10,971 bases of DNA from an uncultured Lactobacillus sp. (lineage in GTDB: Bacteria > Bacillota > Bacilli > Lactobacillales > Lactobacillaceae). A model generated the notes under the pieces. The model worked only from the letters and a program-made list of their open reading frames with translations. It had not been told where the DNA came from and searched no databases. Both the position numbers and the translations under genes were made by a program. Location of the stretch: positions 1 through 10,971 of the forward strand of contig CALYQE010000061.1 of assembly GCA_945281075.1 (NCBI GenBank). The letters run 5' to 3'. Shown here piece by piece: positions 1 through 5,288 of this stretch. Every line of letters begins with the position of its first letter. The stretch's first letter is position 1.

Positions 1-260
1 CACTTAGCTTGGAACAATTGAGTTCTGCTTCAACTAATGATGGCAATGTCCTTTACATGACGGCTCAATCATATTCTGGTGCAATCGGCACAGCAATGGC
101 GGCATCATTACTTGGTTGGGCGCAAGCTAAGACGCCTAGCTCCAAACTGGGCACTTTGAATGGATTAAAGTTGAATTTTGCCGTCTTATTGGTTACTAGT
201 TTAATCATCTTGGGCTGCATTTTAGTCGAAGCACTGTTAAAAAAGCCGAATAAAGAATAA
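1..260 (+). CDS. MFS drug/solute exporter, C-terminal end (partial)
   Basis: This is the last 85 or so codons of a membrane transporter whose start lies upstream of the window. The frame is open from the first bases (Leu-Ser-Leu-Glu-Gln) and stops with TAA at 258-260. The visible part has a small-residue-rich segment (YSGAIGTAMAASLLG), a polar loop, one clear hydrophobic helix (FAVLLVTSLIILGCILVEAL) and a short basic tail (KKPNKE). This resembles the end of the 14-helix DHA2/EmrB-type exporters of the major facilitator superfamily, where a conserved stretch like DGNxLYxTxQxxxGAxGTA precedes the final helix. Substrate cannot be judged. The TTG at 9 is only an internal codon. The next gene follows 28 bp downstream with no terminator between, so the two may be co-transcribed. 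Family call is fairly sure, subfamily tentative. Confidence 0.75.
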   Translation, partial: LSLEQLSSASTNDGNVLYMTAQSYSGAIGTAMAASLLGWAQAKTPSSKLGTLNGLKLNFAVLLVTSLIILGCILVEALLKKPNKE

Positions 261-288
261 AAGAAAATGATCTTTTGGGGAAAATAAA

Positions 289-588
289 TTGATAATAGAC
301 ACGAAAGAACTTCAAAAAGAAGTTCTTGAAAATAAGAAGCGACATGGTTTTAATACCACTGATGTTGAGTTTGAGCTCTTGCGCTTATATGGCGAAACGA
401 ATGAACTCTTTGAAGCATGGCGCAAGCACAATCAAGAGAATATTGCTGAGGAGTTAGCCGATGTCGGCATATTTTTATTAGGCATTTCAGAAATGTTAGG
501 CAGTGATTTAGGAGAAGATATCGTTAAGAAAATGAAGGTAAACAAAGAACGCGTTTATCAAAATGGCGTTAAACAAATTCTGCAGTGA
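289..588 (+). CDS. MazG-like nucleotide pyrophosphohydrolase
   Basis: A 99-residue all-alpha protein of the MazG-like NTP pyrophosphohydrolase superfamily. Such enzymes split nucleoside triphosphates to monophosphate and pyrophosphate with Mg2+ and usually clean up non-canonical nucleotides in the cytoplasm. The signature metal site is visible as two acidic motifs, E36-x-x-E39 and E55-x-x-D58 (context EELADVG), 15 residues apart, which fits the family pattern. The length matches a single-domain member rather than full MazG. The start is TTG at 289, chosen because a GGGG-rich Shine-Dalgarno (about 275-281) sits 8 nt upstream and no in-frame ATG with a better site is seen. It lies 28 bp after the exporter gene on the same strand and ends ahead of a convergent terminator. 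The actual substrate is not deducible. Confidence 0.8.
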   Translation: MIIDTKELQKEVLENKKRHGFNTTDVEFELLRLYGETNELFEAWRKHNQENIAEELADVGIFLLGISEMLGSDLGEDIVKKMKVNKERVYQNGVKQILQ

Positions 589-660
589 TTTGTCAGCTTT
601 GAAAGGGCTAAGATGACGCCAACTATCCGGTAAAATATTTTGCTAAACAATGATCCCTTA

Positions 661-703
661 AAAAAATAGCTCAAACATTTTTTAGGATGCTTGAACTATT
701 TTG
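661..703. terminator. Bidirectional terminator between convergent genes
   Basis: Arms AAAATAGCTCAA (663-674) and TTGAACTATTTT (691-702) pair over 12 positions with one C/A mismatch and a 16-nt loop. On the minus strand the stem runs into about seven T (complement of 661-667), serving the gene that ends at 719. On the plus strand only TTTT follows, so it is weaker for the MazG-like gene. Confidence 0.65.
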
Positions 704-718
704 TGTTGCTCGTCAAAG

Positions 719-1591
719 TTAGAAAATTTTGATATTACCGTATTTACTACGTATCTTTAATGTTGGTGCACCAGTTTCAATATGATAAAAAGGAGATAGT
801 TTATGGTCGCCAAAGAATGTTATCTTAGCTGTAGGGTCGGTTTTTAAATCATAGCTTATTTTCGATAAACTGTTTACTTTAAAGTCACCGTAAGTTGAAA
901 CTAACTTACTATTACCTAATATTTTTGATTGTTTAATTTTGAAATTGCCGCCCTCTGTTTTTCCATTTGCTTTAAACTGACTTTTGGTAATATTTATATT
1001 AGAGTCAGTAAAATTTAAACTTCCATTTTTCAAAATTGAGTTAGAAAGATTGAGATCACCTTCTTTTGATTTAAGAACGGCATTTTCTGTTTTGATGCTA
1101 TTCAAATTTATAGCGCCATAGGCTGATTTCATCTTAATATTATCGATATTAAGATTATCTAACTTAACACTTCCCATGTAGCTAAAACCAGCTACTTTTT
1201 TAATATTACTTGTATTTGGAACTAAGATAATAACTTGATACATACCGTCATCGTGCTTGTAAGCCCGCTCGCCATTATCGCTAACTGTTAATTTTCCGTT
1301 TTTGACATTAGCTTTTATTTTTTGAGGTTCAGTACCAACAATTGTTACTTGGTATTTTTTTCCTTGTGATATTTGAATCTCTGGCTCAGATGTGTGGAAG
1401 TCAACTTCATTAAATTCTTTGACGTTGAAGGTTTTGGTTTCTTCATCTTTATCCTTTGCACGCTTAGTAAAACGTGCGGTTTTTGGATTGTTAGCTGCGC
1501 TGTGGTGTGAATCAAGTTGCTGCCAGCCGATAGCTAATACTAAAATAGCGCCGATGATTGATACAAGATAAAGTATATGCTTTTTTTTCAT
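719..1591 (-). CDS. Membrane-anchored DUF4097/DUF2807-like beta-repeat protein
   Basis: A 290-residue protein with a basic N-terminus (MKKK), one hydrophobic anchor (about residues 5-24, HILYLVSIIGAILVLAIGW) and no lipobox, so it is probably held in the membrane with the rest outside. From about residue 55 the sequence is a run of short beta-strand repeats rich in Asn, Ser, Lys and Ile (for example VKLDNLNIDNIKMKSAYGAINLNSI). This is the pattern of the DUF4097 / DUF2807 (head GIN) right-handed beta-helix families, often linked to envelope stress loci. The function is unknown. ATG at 1591 is supported by an AGGAG site (minus strand of 1600-1604) 8 nt upstream. It is monocistronic: terminators flank it and it has its own promoter. 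Codon use is more AT-rich than in the neighbouring ntd and phn genes. The family call rests on repeat style, not a diagnostic motif. Confidence 0.65.
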   Translation of the reverse strand: MKKKHILYLVSIIGAILVLAIGWQQLDSHHSAANNPKTARFTKRAKDKDEETKTFNVKEFNEVDFHTSEPEIQISQGKKYQVTIVGTEPQKIKANVKNGKLTVSDNGERAYKHDDGMYQVIILVPNTSNIKKVAGFSYMGSVKLDNLNIDNIKMKSAYGAINLNSIKTENAVLKSKEGDLNLSNSILKNGSLNFTDSNINITKSQFKANGKTEGGNFKIKQSKILGNSKLVSTYGDFKVNSLSKISYDLKTDPTAKITFFGDHKLSPFYHIETGAPTLKIRSKYGNIKIF

Positions 1592-1639
1592 TAATATTTC
1601 TCCTGCTATGTTAATAATTAAATTAACTACTCCGTGTAT

Positions 1640-1657
1640 TATATTATATATAATATA
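1640..1657. repeat. 18-bp perfect AT palindrome over the -10 box
   Basis: TATATTATATATAATATA is its own reverse complement and overlaps the predicted -10 of the minus-strand gene, a place where a dimeric repressor could bind. It contains only A and T, so chance symmetry in AT-rich DNA is a real alternative. Confidence 0.4.
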
Positions 1658-1677
1658 GCATATAAAATAATTATCAA
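1650..1677 (-). promoter_or_regulatory. Promoter of the DUF4097-like gene
   Basis: Read on the minus strand, a -35 TTGATA (plus 1672-1677) is followed after 16 nt by a -10 TATTAT (plus 1650-1655). The start codon is about 60 nt further on. An 18-bp palindrome overlaps the -10. The region is very AT-rich, so other -10 registers are possible. Confidence 0.5.
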
Positions 1678-1711
1678 GTAAAAAATAAATTTTTAAAACA
1701 TTCAGCTATAG

Positions 1712-1744
1712 AAAAAACGTTCCTAATAATTAGGAACGTTTTTT
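1712..1744. terminator. Perfect bidirectional terminator downstream of ntd
   Basis: AAAAAACGTTCCTAA (1712-1726), a TAA loop, then TTAGGAACGTTTTTT (1730-1744): 15 bp with no mismatch. The A-run and T-run make it work in both directions. It closes the minus-strand phosphatase-ntd unit, which ends at 1779. Confidence 0.9.
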
Positions 1745-1778
1745 AAGTTAGAGTTTGAATTAATGTCGGTAAAGCTTT

Positions 1779-2255
1779 TTAATAAACGGCACCATCGTAG
1801 AAGTTGAAACGGGCTTTATCAAAGTCAAAGTCTTTTAATTCGCTGATCTTAATTGCATTGTCGCAAACGCCCCAGCTCATTAAGTTAATTGGCTTGCCGT
1901 AATCTTCATCAGGAATAACCAAAACAATGTACTTGCCTTGTGACATTGCGTAGCCTAATTCCATGCCCAAACCAACATCTTCTTCTTCCGGTAAGTAGAC
2001 GCCAATCATAATATCGCTGGCTTTAATACCGGTTAAGTCTCCGCGATAAGTAGCAGTTGCCCATTCGCGATCGTGTAAGTATTCAGGGTGCTTGCCAACA
2101 TCAATGCCCTTATATTGATTATCTAGTGGAATGTAACTATTCTCAAGGTCAATTGTTGGATTAGCGTCAAGAGCCTTCATCGCATCATCGTAGGCTTTGG
2201 TTTGCTTTTCGTTAAACCAACCAGCACCAAAGTAAACTGTTTTTGCTTTTCCCAT
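1779..2255 (-). CDS. ntd: Nucleoside 2-deoxyribosyltransferase (type II)
   Basis: Cytoplasmic salvage enzyme that moves the 2-deoxyribosyl group between purine and pyrimidine bases. The 158 residues align closely by eye with lactobacillus type II enzymes: N-terminal YFGAGWF (residues 8-14), LENSYIPLDNQYKG (37-50), the HPEYLHDREWATATY block (56-70) and GLGMELGYA (96-103). Glu99 there corresponds to the catalytic Glu98 of the L. leichmannii enzyme, and the typical C-terminus FYDGAVY ends the chain. The start at 2255 (MGKAK) is preferred over the ATG at 2273 because AAAGGAG sits 6-7 nt upstream and this gives the family length; the upstream ATG would add six residues and lacks its own site. It lies 17 nt after the phosphatase gene and shares its promoter. 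A perfect terminator follows. Confidence 0.95.
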   Translation of the reverse strand: MGKAKTVYFGAGWFNEKQTKAYDDAMKALDANPTIDLENSYIPLDNQYKGIDVGKHPEYLHDREWATATYRGDLTGIKASDIMIGVYLPEEEDVGLGMELGYAMSQGKYIVLVIPDEDYGKPINLMSWGVCDNAIKISELKDFDFDKARFNFYDGAVY

Positions 2256-2272
2256 CGTATTCTCCTTTACCA

Positions 2273-3073
2273 TTAATTAAGATAAATTTTACGCAACTTA
2301 CTGATCTCGTCATCAGTTAAATTCATCATATCATTTAAGTAGTTTTCAACGCCACCATAATTTTTATTTAATGTATCAATAACATGGTCAAAGTATTCTG
2401 GATAGACTGTTTGCAAGTCGTGCAGGATACTCAAGTTAGTCTCGTTTGCGCCGTCTTCCTTAGCTTTTTGGAGGAAATCATGGACAAAATCAGTTGTTGC
2501 CGCATTAGTGAAAAGATAATCCTCTTTGATACTTTCCAGCGGAACGCCCAGTGCGCTTAGGGCTAATAGGGCAGCAAAGCCGGTGCGGTCTTTGCCCGCA
2601 GTACAATGGAAAATGACGCTGCGACCGTCGACATCGTTTGCCAATAAAAGATCAAAAAATTTCCGGTAAGCCTTTTGGGCAGTTTCGCTTTTGATCATGT
2701 CATCATATGCGATAAACATGTGCTTGTAGCCAGCCTTCGGATCTTCTTCTTTTTCGCTTAAAATTTCGTCAATGCCCTTAGACGAATCGGTTAAGTCTTC
2801 GCTGAAAACGGGATCAAAGTCGTATGTTGCACCTTCAGGCACGCGGTCAGGTTCATGGTCAACTTCTGCTTGGCTTCTGAAGTCGACAATGTACTTTACA
2901 CCGTAATCATGTAAAAACTGCAGGTCGTCTTCATTAAGTGAAGCCAGGTTGGCAGTTCTGAGTAATTTATGCTTTTTAATAGTCCGGCCATCTTTAGTCT
3001 TGTAGCCGCCTAGTTCGCGAAAATTACGGCCGCCTTTGATTTCAAGTAATTGCTTCTCTAAGTTCATGGTCAT
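2273..3073 (-). CDS. Tyrosine-phosphatase-family protein (Y_phosphatase3 type)
   Basis: A 266-residue cytoplasmic protein without signal peptide or membrane helix. The N-terminal block RNFRELGGYKTKDGR (16-30), then KLLRTANL and KYIVDFRS, and the catalytic loop HCTAGKDRTG (156-165), are characteristic of the bacterial Y_phosphatase3 family. Cys157 would be the nucleophile and Arg163 the phosphate-binding residue of the CX5R signature; Lys161-Asp162 gives the KDR form, seen in members that can act on phospholipid or protein substrates. The substrate is unknown. ATG at 3073 has a GGGTGG site 7 nt upstream; an alternative ATG at 3067 would trim two residues. It is the first gene of a two-gene minus-strand unit with ntd. 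The stop codon is 17 nt from the ntd start, with no terminator between. Confidence 0.88.
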   Translation of the reverse strand: MTMNLEKQLLEIKGGRNFRELGGYKTKDGRTIKKHKLLRTANLASLNEDDLQFLHDYGVKYIVDFRSQAEVDHEPDRVPEGATYDFDPVFSEDLTDSSKGIDEILSEKEEDPKAGYKHMFIAYDDMIKSETAQKAYRKFFDLLLANDVDGRSVIFHCTAGKDRTGFAALLALSALGVPLESIKEDYLFTNAATTDFVHDFLQKAKEDGANETNLSILHDLQTVYPEYFDHVIDTLNKNYGGVENYLNDMMNLTDDEISKLRKIYLN

Positions 3074-3110
3074 CGATTATCCACCCTTTACTTTGTGACA
3101 TTTAAATATC

Positions 3111-3139
3111 ATTTTAGCAATAATTAGGGATGCAAACAA
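3111..3139 (-). promoter_or_regulatory. Promoter of the phosphatase-ntd unit
   Basis: On the minus strand, -35 TTGTTT (plus 3134-3139), a 17-nt spacer and -10 TAAAAT (plus 3111-3116) lie about 38 nt before the ATG at 3073. Spacing is ideal and both hexamers are close to consensus. Confidence 0.6.
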
Positions 3140-3169
3140 TTAGAAAAAAAGAAGTGCTAAGCAAAATTA

Positions 3170-3178
3170 TGTTAAAAT
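3170..3178 (+). promoter_or_regulatory. Extended -10 promoter of the usp gene
   Basis: TG-T-TAAAAT forms an extended -10 about 44 nt before the usp start. No good -35 is seen 17 nt upstream. It is divergent from the phosphatase promoter within a 148-nt gap. Confidence 0.4.
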
Positions 3179-3221
3179 TAAAGAGAAAGAAAATTGGGTT
3201 TTCTAAAGGATGAGGACACAT

Positions 3222-3689
3222 ATGAAGCAAGAGAAGATTTTAGTTCCAGTTGATGGCTCAGAATCAGCAGAAAGATCCTTTGATAAAGCTATTAAAATTG
3301 CTATCACGGAGAATGCTCACGTCGATATTTTAAACGTAATTGACACTAGGCAATTTTTGGGAGAAATGCAAGATACCCTGATTACTGGCGATACCGTTTA
3401 TCAAATGACTCAAGATGCAGAAAAATATTTAAAAAGCTTAAAAGAATGGGCACATGATAATCTTGATTTTGATGATCTGGACTATCATATCCGCTACGGT
3501 AGCCCGAAAGCGATTATTTCTTATGACTTCATCAAGGATCATCATAACAGTTTGATCATCATGGGCGCGACAGGCTTAAATGCGGTCGAAAGAATGCTGA
3601 TGGGCTCGGTAACTGAATATGTTAACCAGCATGCTTTGGCTGATGTGTTAATTGTCAGAACCGATATTGATAATCAACCAATTAAATAG
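3222..3689 (+). CDS. UspA-family universal stress protein
   Basis: A single-domain Usp of 155 residues. The N-terminal strand and loop ILVPVDGSESAERSF (6-20) carry the conserved Asp11. The C-terminal nucleotide-binding motif G-x2-G-x9-G-S is present as G115-AT-G118 through G128-S129, followed by the final strand ADVLIVR. This marks it as the ATP-binding class. Such proteins are cytoplasmic dimers whose detailed role is generally unknown. The start at 3222 is preferred to the ATG at 3210: the AAAGGATGAGGA Shine-Dalgarno (3205-3216) is correctly spaced for 3222, whereas for 3210 it would overlap the start codon. It is monocistronic, with an intrinsic terminator directly after the stop. Confidence 0.92.
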   Translation: MKQEKILVPVDGSESAERSFDKAIKIAITENAHVDILNVIDTRQFLGEMQDTLITGDTVYQMTQDAEKYLKSLKEWAHDNLDFDDLDYHIRYGSPKAIISYDFIKDHHNSLIIMGATGLNAVERMLMGSVTEYVNQHALADVLIVRTDIDNQPIK

Positions 3690-3690
3690 C

Positions 3691-3727
3691 AAAAAGGCAT
3701 ACAGCTGAATGTATGTCTTTTTTTGCG
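3691..3727 (+). terminator. Terminator of the usp gene
   Basis: AAAAAGGCATACA (3691-3703), loop GCTGAA, then TGTATGTCTTTTT (3710-3722) pair over 13 positions with one G-U wobble, and the T-run extends to 3724. It begins two bases after the usp stop. Confidence 0.85.
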
Positions 3728-3740
3728 CCCAAAACTATTT

Positions 3741-3813
3741 ATGTTCGTGATCAGCTTTAAAAATGCGAAAATAAAAACTTTAAAAATAAAATTATTTTTA
3801 CTATTGCGAACAT
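3741..3813. promoter_or_regulatory. Inverted CGAACAT motifs upstream of phnD1
   Basis: ATGTTCG (3741-3747, reverse orientation) and CGAACAT (3807-3813, forward) are inverted copies of the same heptamer; read outward they are CGAACATAAA and CGAACATTTA. A weaker copy, GCGAAAATAAAA, starts near 3765. The core matches the CGAAC of Gram-positive PurR PurBoxes, but the 59-nt gap is much longer than the usual paired-box spacing. The downstream copy lies between the -35 and -10 of the phnD1 promoter. The motif is seen directly; the regulator is an inference. Confidence 0.35.
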
Positions 3814-3825
3814 TTATGCTAATAT
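3797..3825 (+). promoter_or_regulatory. phnD: Promoter of phnD1
   Basis: TTTACT (3797-3802), a 17-nt spacer ending in TGC, and TAATAT (3820-3825) form a promoter with an extended -10 (TG at 3817-3818). The predicted transcript starts near 3832, giving a leader of about 235 nt before phnD1. Confidence 0.55.
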
Positions 3826-3838
3826 TTAGCTAAAACGA

Positions 3839-4006
3839 TTGTCTTTATAAAAAATAAGGCAAAGCCAAAAATCATGTCCGCCTGCTAGAAAAGCACGATT
3901 AATTTTGTTAAAAGAACTAGCGTTGTGTTTTTCAAATAAATTCCGAGCAGGCTGGCCGCAAGCAGGAAGAAGATGATTTTTTATCAGGAAACAAGTTAAA
4001 GGACAA
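3839..4006 (+). ncRNA. Candidate structured leader RNA of phnD1
   Basis: Most of the 377-nt gap between usp and phnD1 has no gene, and its transcribed part can fold. Nested stems are: GCCTGCT (3880-3886) with AGCAGGC (3946-3952); inside it GAAAAGCACGA (3888-3898) with TTGTGTTTTTC (3923-3933), 11 bp including two G-U; outside it AAAAATCAT (3867-3875) with ATGATTTTT (3973-3981). A competing helix pairs ATAAAAAAT (3847-3855) with ATTTTTTAT (3976-3984), and a second AGCAGG at 3961-3966 can compete for CCTGCT. It resembles no riboswitch or T-box that I recognise. AT-rich helices arise by chance; the GC-rich inner stem is the best part. Confidence 0.35.
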
Positions 4007-4066
4007 CTAAAGCGTACAAAGACTTTTAAGCAATAAAATTGAGTCGACAATTATAAGGAGTAAAAG

Positions 4067-5002
4067 ATGAAGAGAGCCAAGGTCAAAAAATTTTTATTAG
4101 CGGGTTTCTTACTATTATTTGCGGTCGGATTAGCAGCTTGTTCGAATAATAAGCAATCTTCCAAGAGTGATGGCACGCCCAAATCGTTAAATGTCCAGTT
4201 TGTTCCAAGCGTTGCAGCTAATAAGCTCGAAGCGCGGGCCAAACCGATGGAAAAATTACTGTCAAAGCGTCTGGGCATACCGGTACACGTGTCGATGTCA
4301 ACGGATTACAACGGACTAGTTGAAGCGATGAAATCAAAGAAAGTTGACGTTGGTTTCTTGCCATCAGATGCTTATGTTTTAGCTCATAAGCAAGGGGCCG
4401 CAAACATCTTGCTGCAATCTGTGCGCTATGGACTGAAGCAGCCGGGTGGCGTAAAGACGAATAAGCTGGTTAATTATTATCGCAGTGAGATCGTGGTCAG
4501 AAAGGGCTCGTCAATTAAGAGCTGGAAAGATCTGAAAGGCAAGTCAATTTCAGTACAGGACATTACTTCCGACTCCGGCTATGTTTTCCCGGTAGCTGAA
4601 CTGAAAAAGAAGGGTTTGGACGTTACCAAGAAGTGTAAGATCGTTTCCGTCAAAGGAGCAGACCAAGGCGTCTTGAATGTTCTGAACGGCGATACTGATG
4701 CTGCCTTTGTTTTCGAAGACGCGCGTAATAATGTTAAAAACGATGAGCCAAAGATTATGAGTGAAGTCGTGCCAATTTACTTCTCAAAGAAGATTCCGAA
4801 TGACACGATTTCAGTAATTCCAAGTCTGCCAAAATCTTTCCAAAAGAAATTAGCCAAAGCATTCATCGCCATTGGTAAATCTAAAGAAGGAAAGAAAATT
4901 ATCGAAAACGTCTATAATCATGAAGGCTATGCCTATGCAAAAGATAGTGATTTCGATATTATTAGGGAATACAACAAGATCATTGCCTCGACTAAAAAAT
5001 AG
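4067..5002 (+). CDS. phnD: Phosphonate-type ABC transporter substrate-binding lipoprotein 1
   Basis: A 311-residue exported lipoprotein: basic start, hydrophobic core, and lipobox LAAC with Cys25, then a Ser/Asn/Lys linker and a periplasmic-binding fold of the PhnD (Phosphonate-bd) family from about residue 40. Family landmarks are STDY (78-81), DVGFLPSDAYV (94-104), the phosphonate-loop region DITSDSGY (165-172), and DTDAAFVFEDAR (209-220). It should capture solute outside the membrane and deliver it to PhnE/PhnC encoded downstream. AAGGAG at 4055-4060 is 6 nt before ATG. It has its own promoter and is separated from the other transporter genes by a 286-nt gap holding a second promoter, an upstream ORF and a terminator. 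It is about 74% identical to the next gene's product over the mature part, by eye. The phnD symbol reflects family only; phosphonate specificity is unproven. Confidence 0.9.
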   Translation: MKRAKVKKFLLAGFLLLFAVGLAACSNNKQSSKSDGTPKSLNVQFVPSVAANKLEARAKPMEKLLSKRLGIPVHVSMSTDYNGLVEAMKSKKVDVGFLPSDAYVLAHKQGAANILLQSVRYGLKQPGGVKTNKLVNYYRSEIVVRKGSSIKSWKDLKGKSISVQDITSDSGYVFPVAELKKKGLDVTKKCKIVSVKGADQGVLNVLNGDTDAAFVFEDARNNVKNDEPKIMSEVVPIYFSKKIPNDTISVIPSLPKSFQKKLAKAFIAIGKSKEGKKIIENVYNHEGYAYAKDSDFDIIREYNKIIASTKK

Positions 5003-5014
5003 CAGCTGTAAGAT

Positions 5015-5029
5015 GAAAACAAAGTTTTC
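5015..5029 (+). repeat. Small AT-rich hairpin after phnD1
   Basis: GAAAAC-AAA-GTTTTC lies 12 nt after the phnD1 stop. It has no T-run, so it is at best a weak or 3'-end-stabilising element rather than a terminator; phnD1 transcripts could run on into the next leader. Confidence 0.3.
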
Positions 5030-5060
5030 TCATAAATTGCTTTTCTAAACAAAACATTTC

Positions 5061-5069
5061 TGATATTAT
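5061..5069 (+). promoter_or_regulatory. Extended -10 promoter ahead of the phnD2 leader
   Basis: TG-A-TATTAT (5061-5069) is an extended -10 with a weak -35 (TTGCTT at 5038-5043 is 20 nt away). Transcription would start near 5076, about 20 nt before the Shine-Dalgarno of the upstream ORF. An inverted pair TGTAA-N6-TTACA (5071-5086) sits right after the -10. Confidence 0.45.
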
Positions 5070-5112
5070 TTGTAAGAATAATTACAGTACTAGCAAAGGA
5101 GGAGTGAAAAGC

Positions 5113-5247
5113 ATGCAAAAGTATGAATTACGCGTAGCGTATAGTAGTATTTTTTCTCGCGGCTCTCTTCACTTTCTCGTCAAGGAGAGTATTGTTTGTT
5201 TCTTAAATAGTATGGTTATTAAAAGACTTAGGATAGTTTCACTCTAG
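5113..5247 (+). CDS. Putative 44-residue leader peptide (upstream ORF)
   Basis: A short ORF with a perfect Shine-Dalgarno AAAGGAGG (5095-5102) placed 10 nt before ATG, among the strongest ribosome-binding sites in the window. The peptide begins MQKYELRVAYSSIF and ends RLRIVSL; it has mixed hydrophobic and basic residues, no clear signal peptide and no run of one amino acid that would point to a particular charged tRNA. Its TAG (5245-5247) falls at the tip of the terminator hairpin that ends just before the phnD2 ribosome-binding site, so a ribosome translating to the stop would cover the terminator's ascending arm. I do not recognise the peptide. The translation signal is seen directly; a regulatory role is inferred from geometry. 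A minor alternative start is GTG at 5104. Confidence 0.5.
   Translation: MQKYELRVAYSSIFSRGSLHFLVKESIVCFLNSMVIKRLRIVSL
5163..5190 (+). repeat. Hairpin inside the phnD2 leader
   Basis: CTCTC (5163-5167) can pair with GAGAG (5186-5190), the latter lying in an AAGGAGAG stretch that itself looks like a Shine-Dalgarno. In addition TTCACT (5168-5173) can pair with AGTGAA (5103-5108), next to the upstream ORF ribosome-binding site. Both are short helices and not strong alone. Confidence 0.25.
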
Positions 5248-5271
5248 TGTGATTAAATTAAGTCTTTTTTT
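5221..5271 (+). terminator. Intrinsic terminator in the phnD2 leader (attenuator)
   Basis: AAAAGACTTA (5221-5230) pairs with TAAGTCTTTT (5259-5268), and inner segments (5234-5242 with 5247-5255) add more pairs around a small TCTA loop. Seven T follow (5265-5271). The T-run ends 6 nt before the GGGAGG of phnD2 (5278-5283), so termination here would switch off phnD2, phnC and both phnE genes. Confidence 0.8.
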
Positions 5272-5288
5272 ATGTCTGGGAGGACACG

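Noticed and set aside
2256..2273. Longer ntd start at the ATG at 2273
   Set aside because: It overlaps the previous stop codon and places the AAAGGAG site inside the coding region; the start at 2255 gives the family length and correct spacing.
3210..3221. Earlier usp start at 3210
   Set aside because: The Shine-Dalgarno would touch the start codon; 3222 is properly spaced and starts the conserved domain normally.
3839..4006. T-box, known riboswitch or 6S (Lacto-usp-like) RNA in the phnD1 leader
   Set aside because: No T-box sequence (AGGGTGGNACC) or other riboswitch core is visible, and the fold does not show the large central bubble of 6S RNA clearly enough to name it.
3826..4050. Minus-strand ORF of 74 codons in the usp-phnD1 gap
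   Set aside because: No Shine-Dalgarno, Cys/Phe/His-rich composition unlike real local proteins, and it lies wholly in the leader region transcribed the other way.
4051..4278. Minus-strand ORF opposite the start of phnD1
   Set aside because: It is a shadow of the strongly supported phnD1 reading frame; similar antisense frames over phnD2, phnE and the regulator were dropped for the same reason.
5071..5086. TGTAA-N6-TTACA as a GlnR/TnrA box
   Set aside because: The consensus TGTNA-N7-TNACA needs 7 nt between half-sites; here there are 6, so the nitrogen-regulator reading is not supported. It may still be a small dyad.
5134..5156. Terminator at TACGC-GTA-GCGTA followed by a T-run in the phnD2 leader
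   Set aside because: The 5-bp stem (5138-5150 region) is separated from the TTTTTT by about 9 nt, too far for intrinsic termination.
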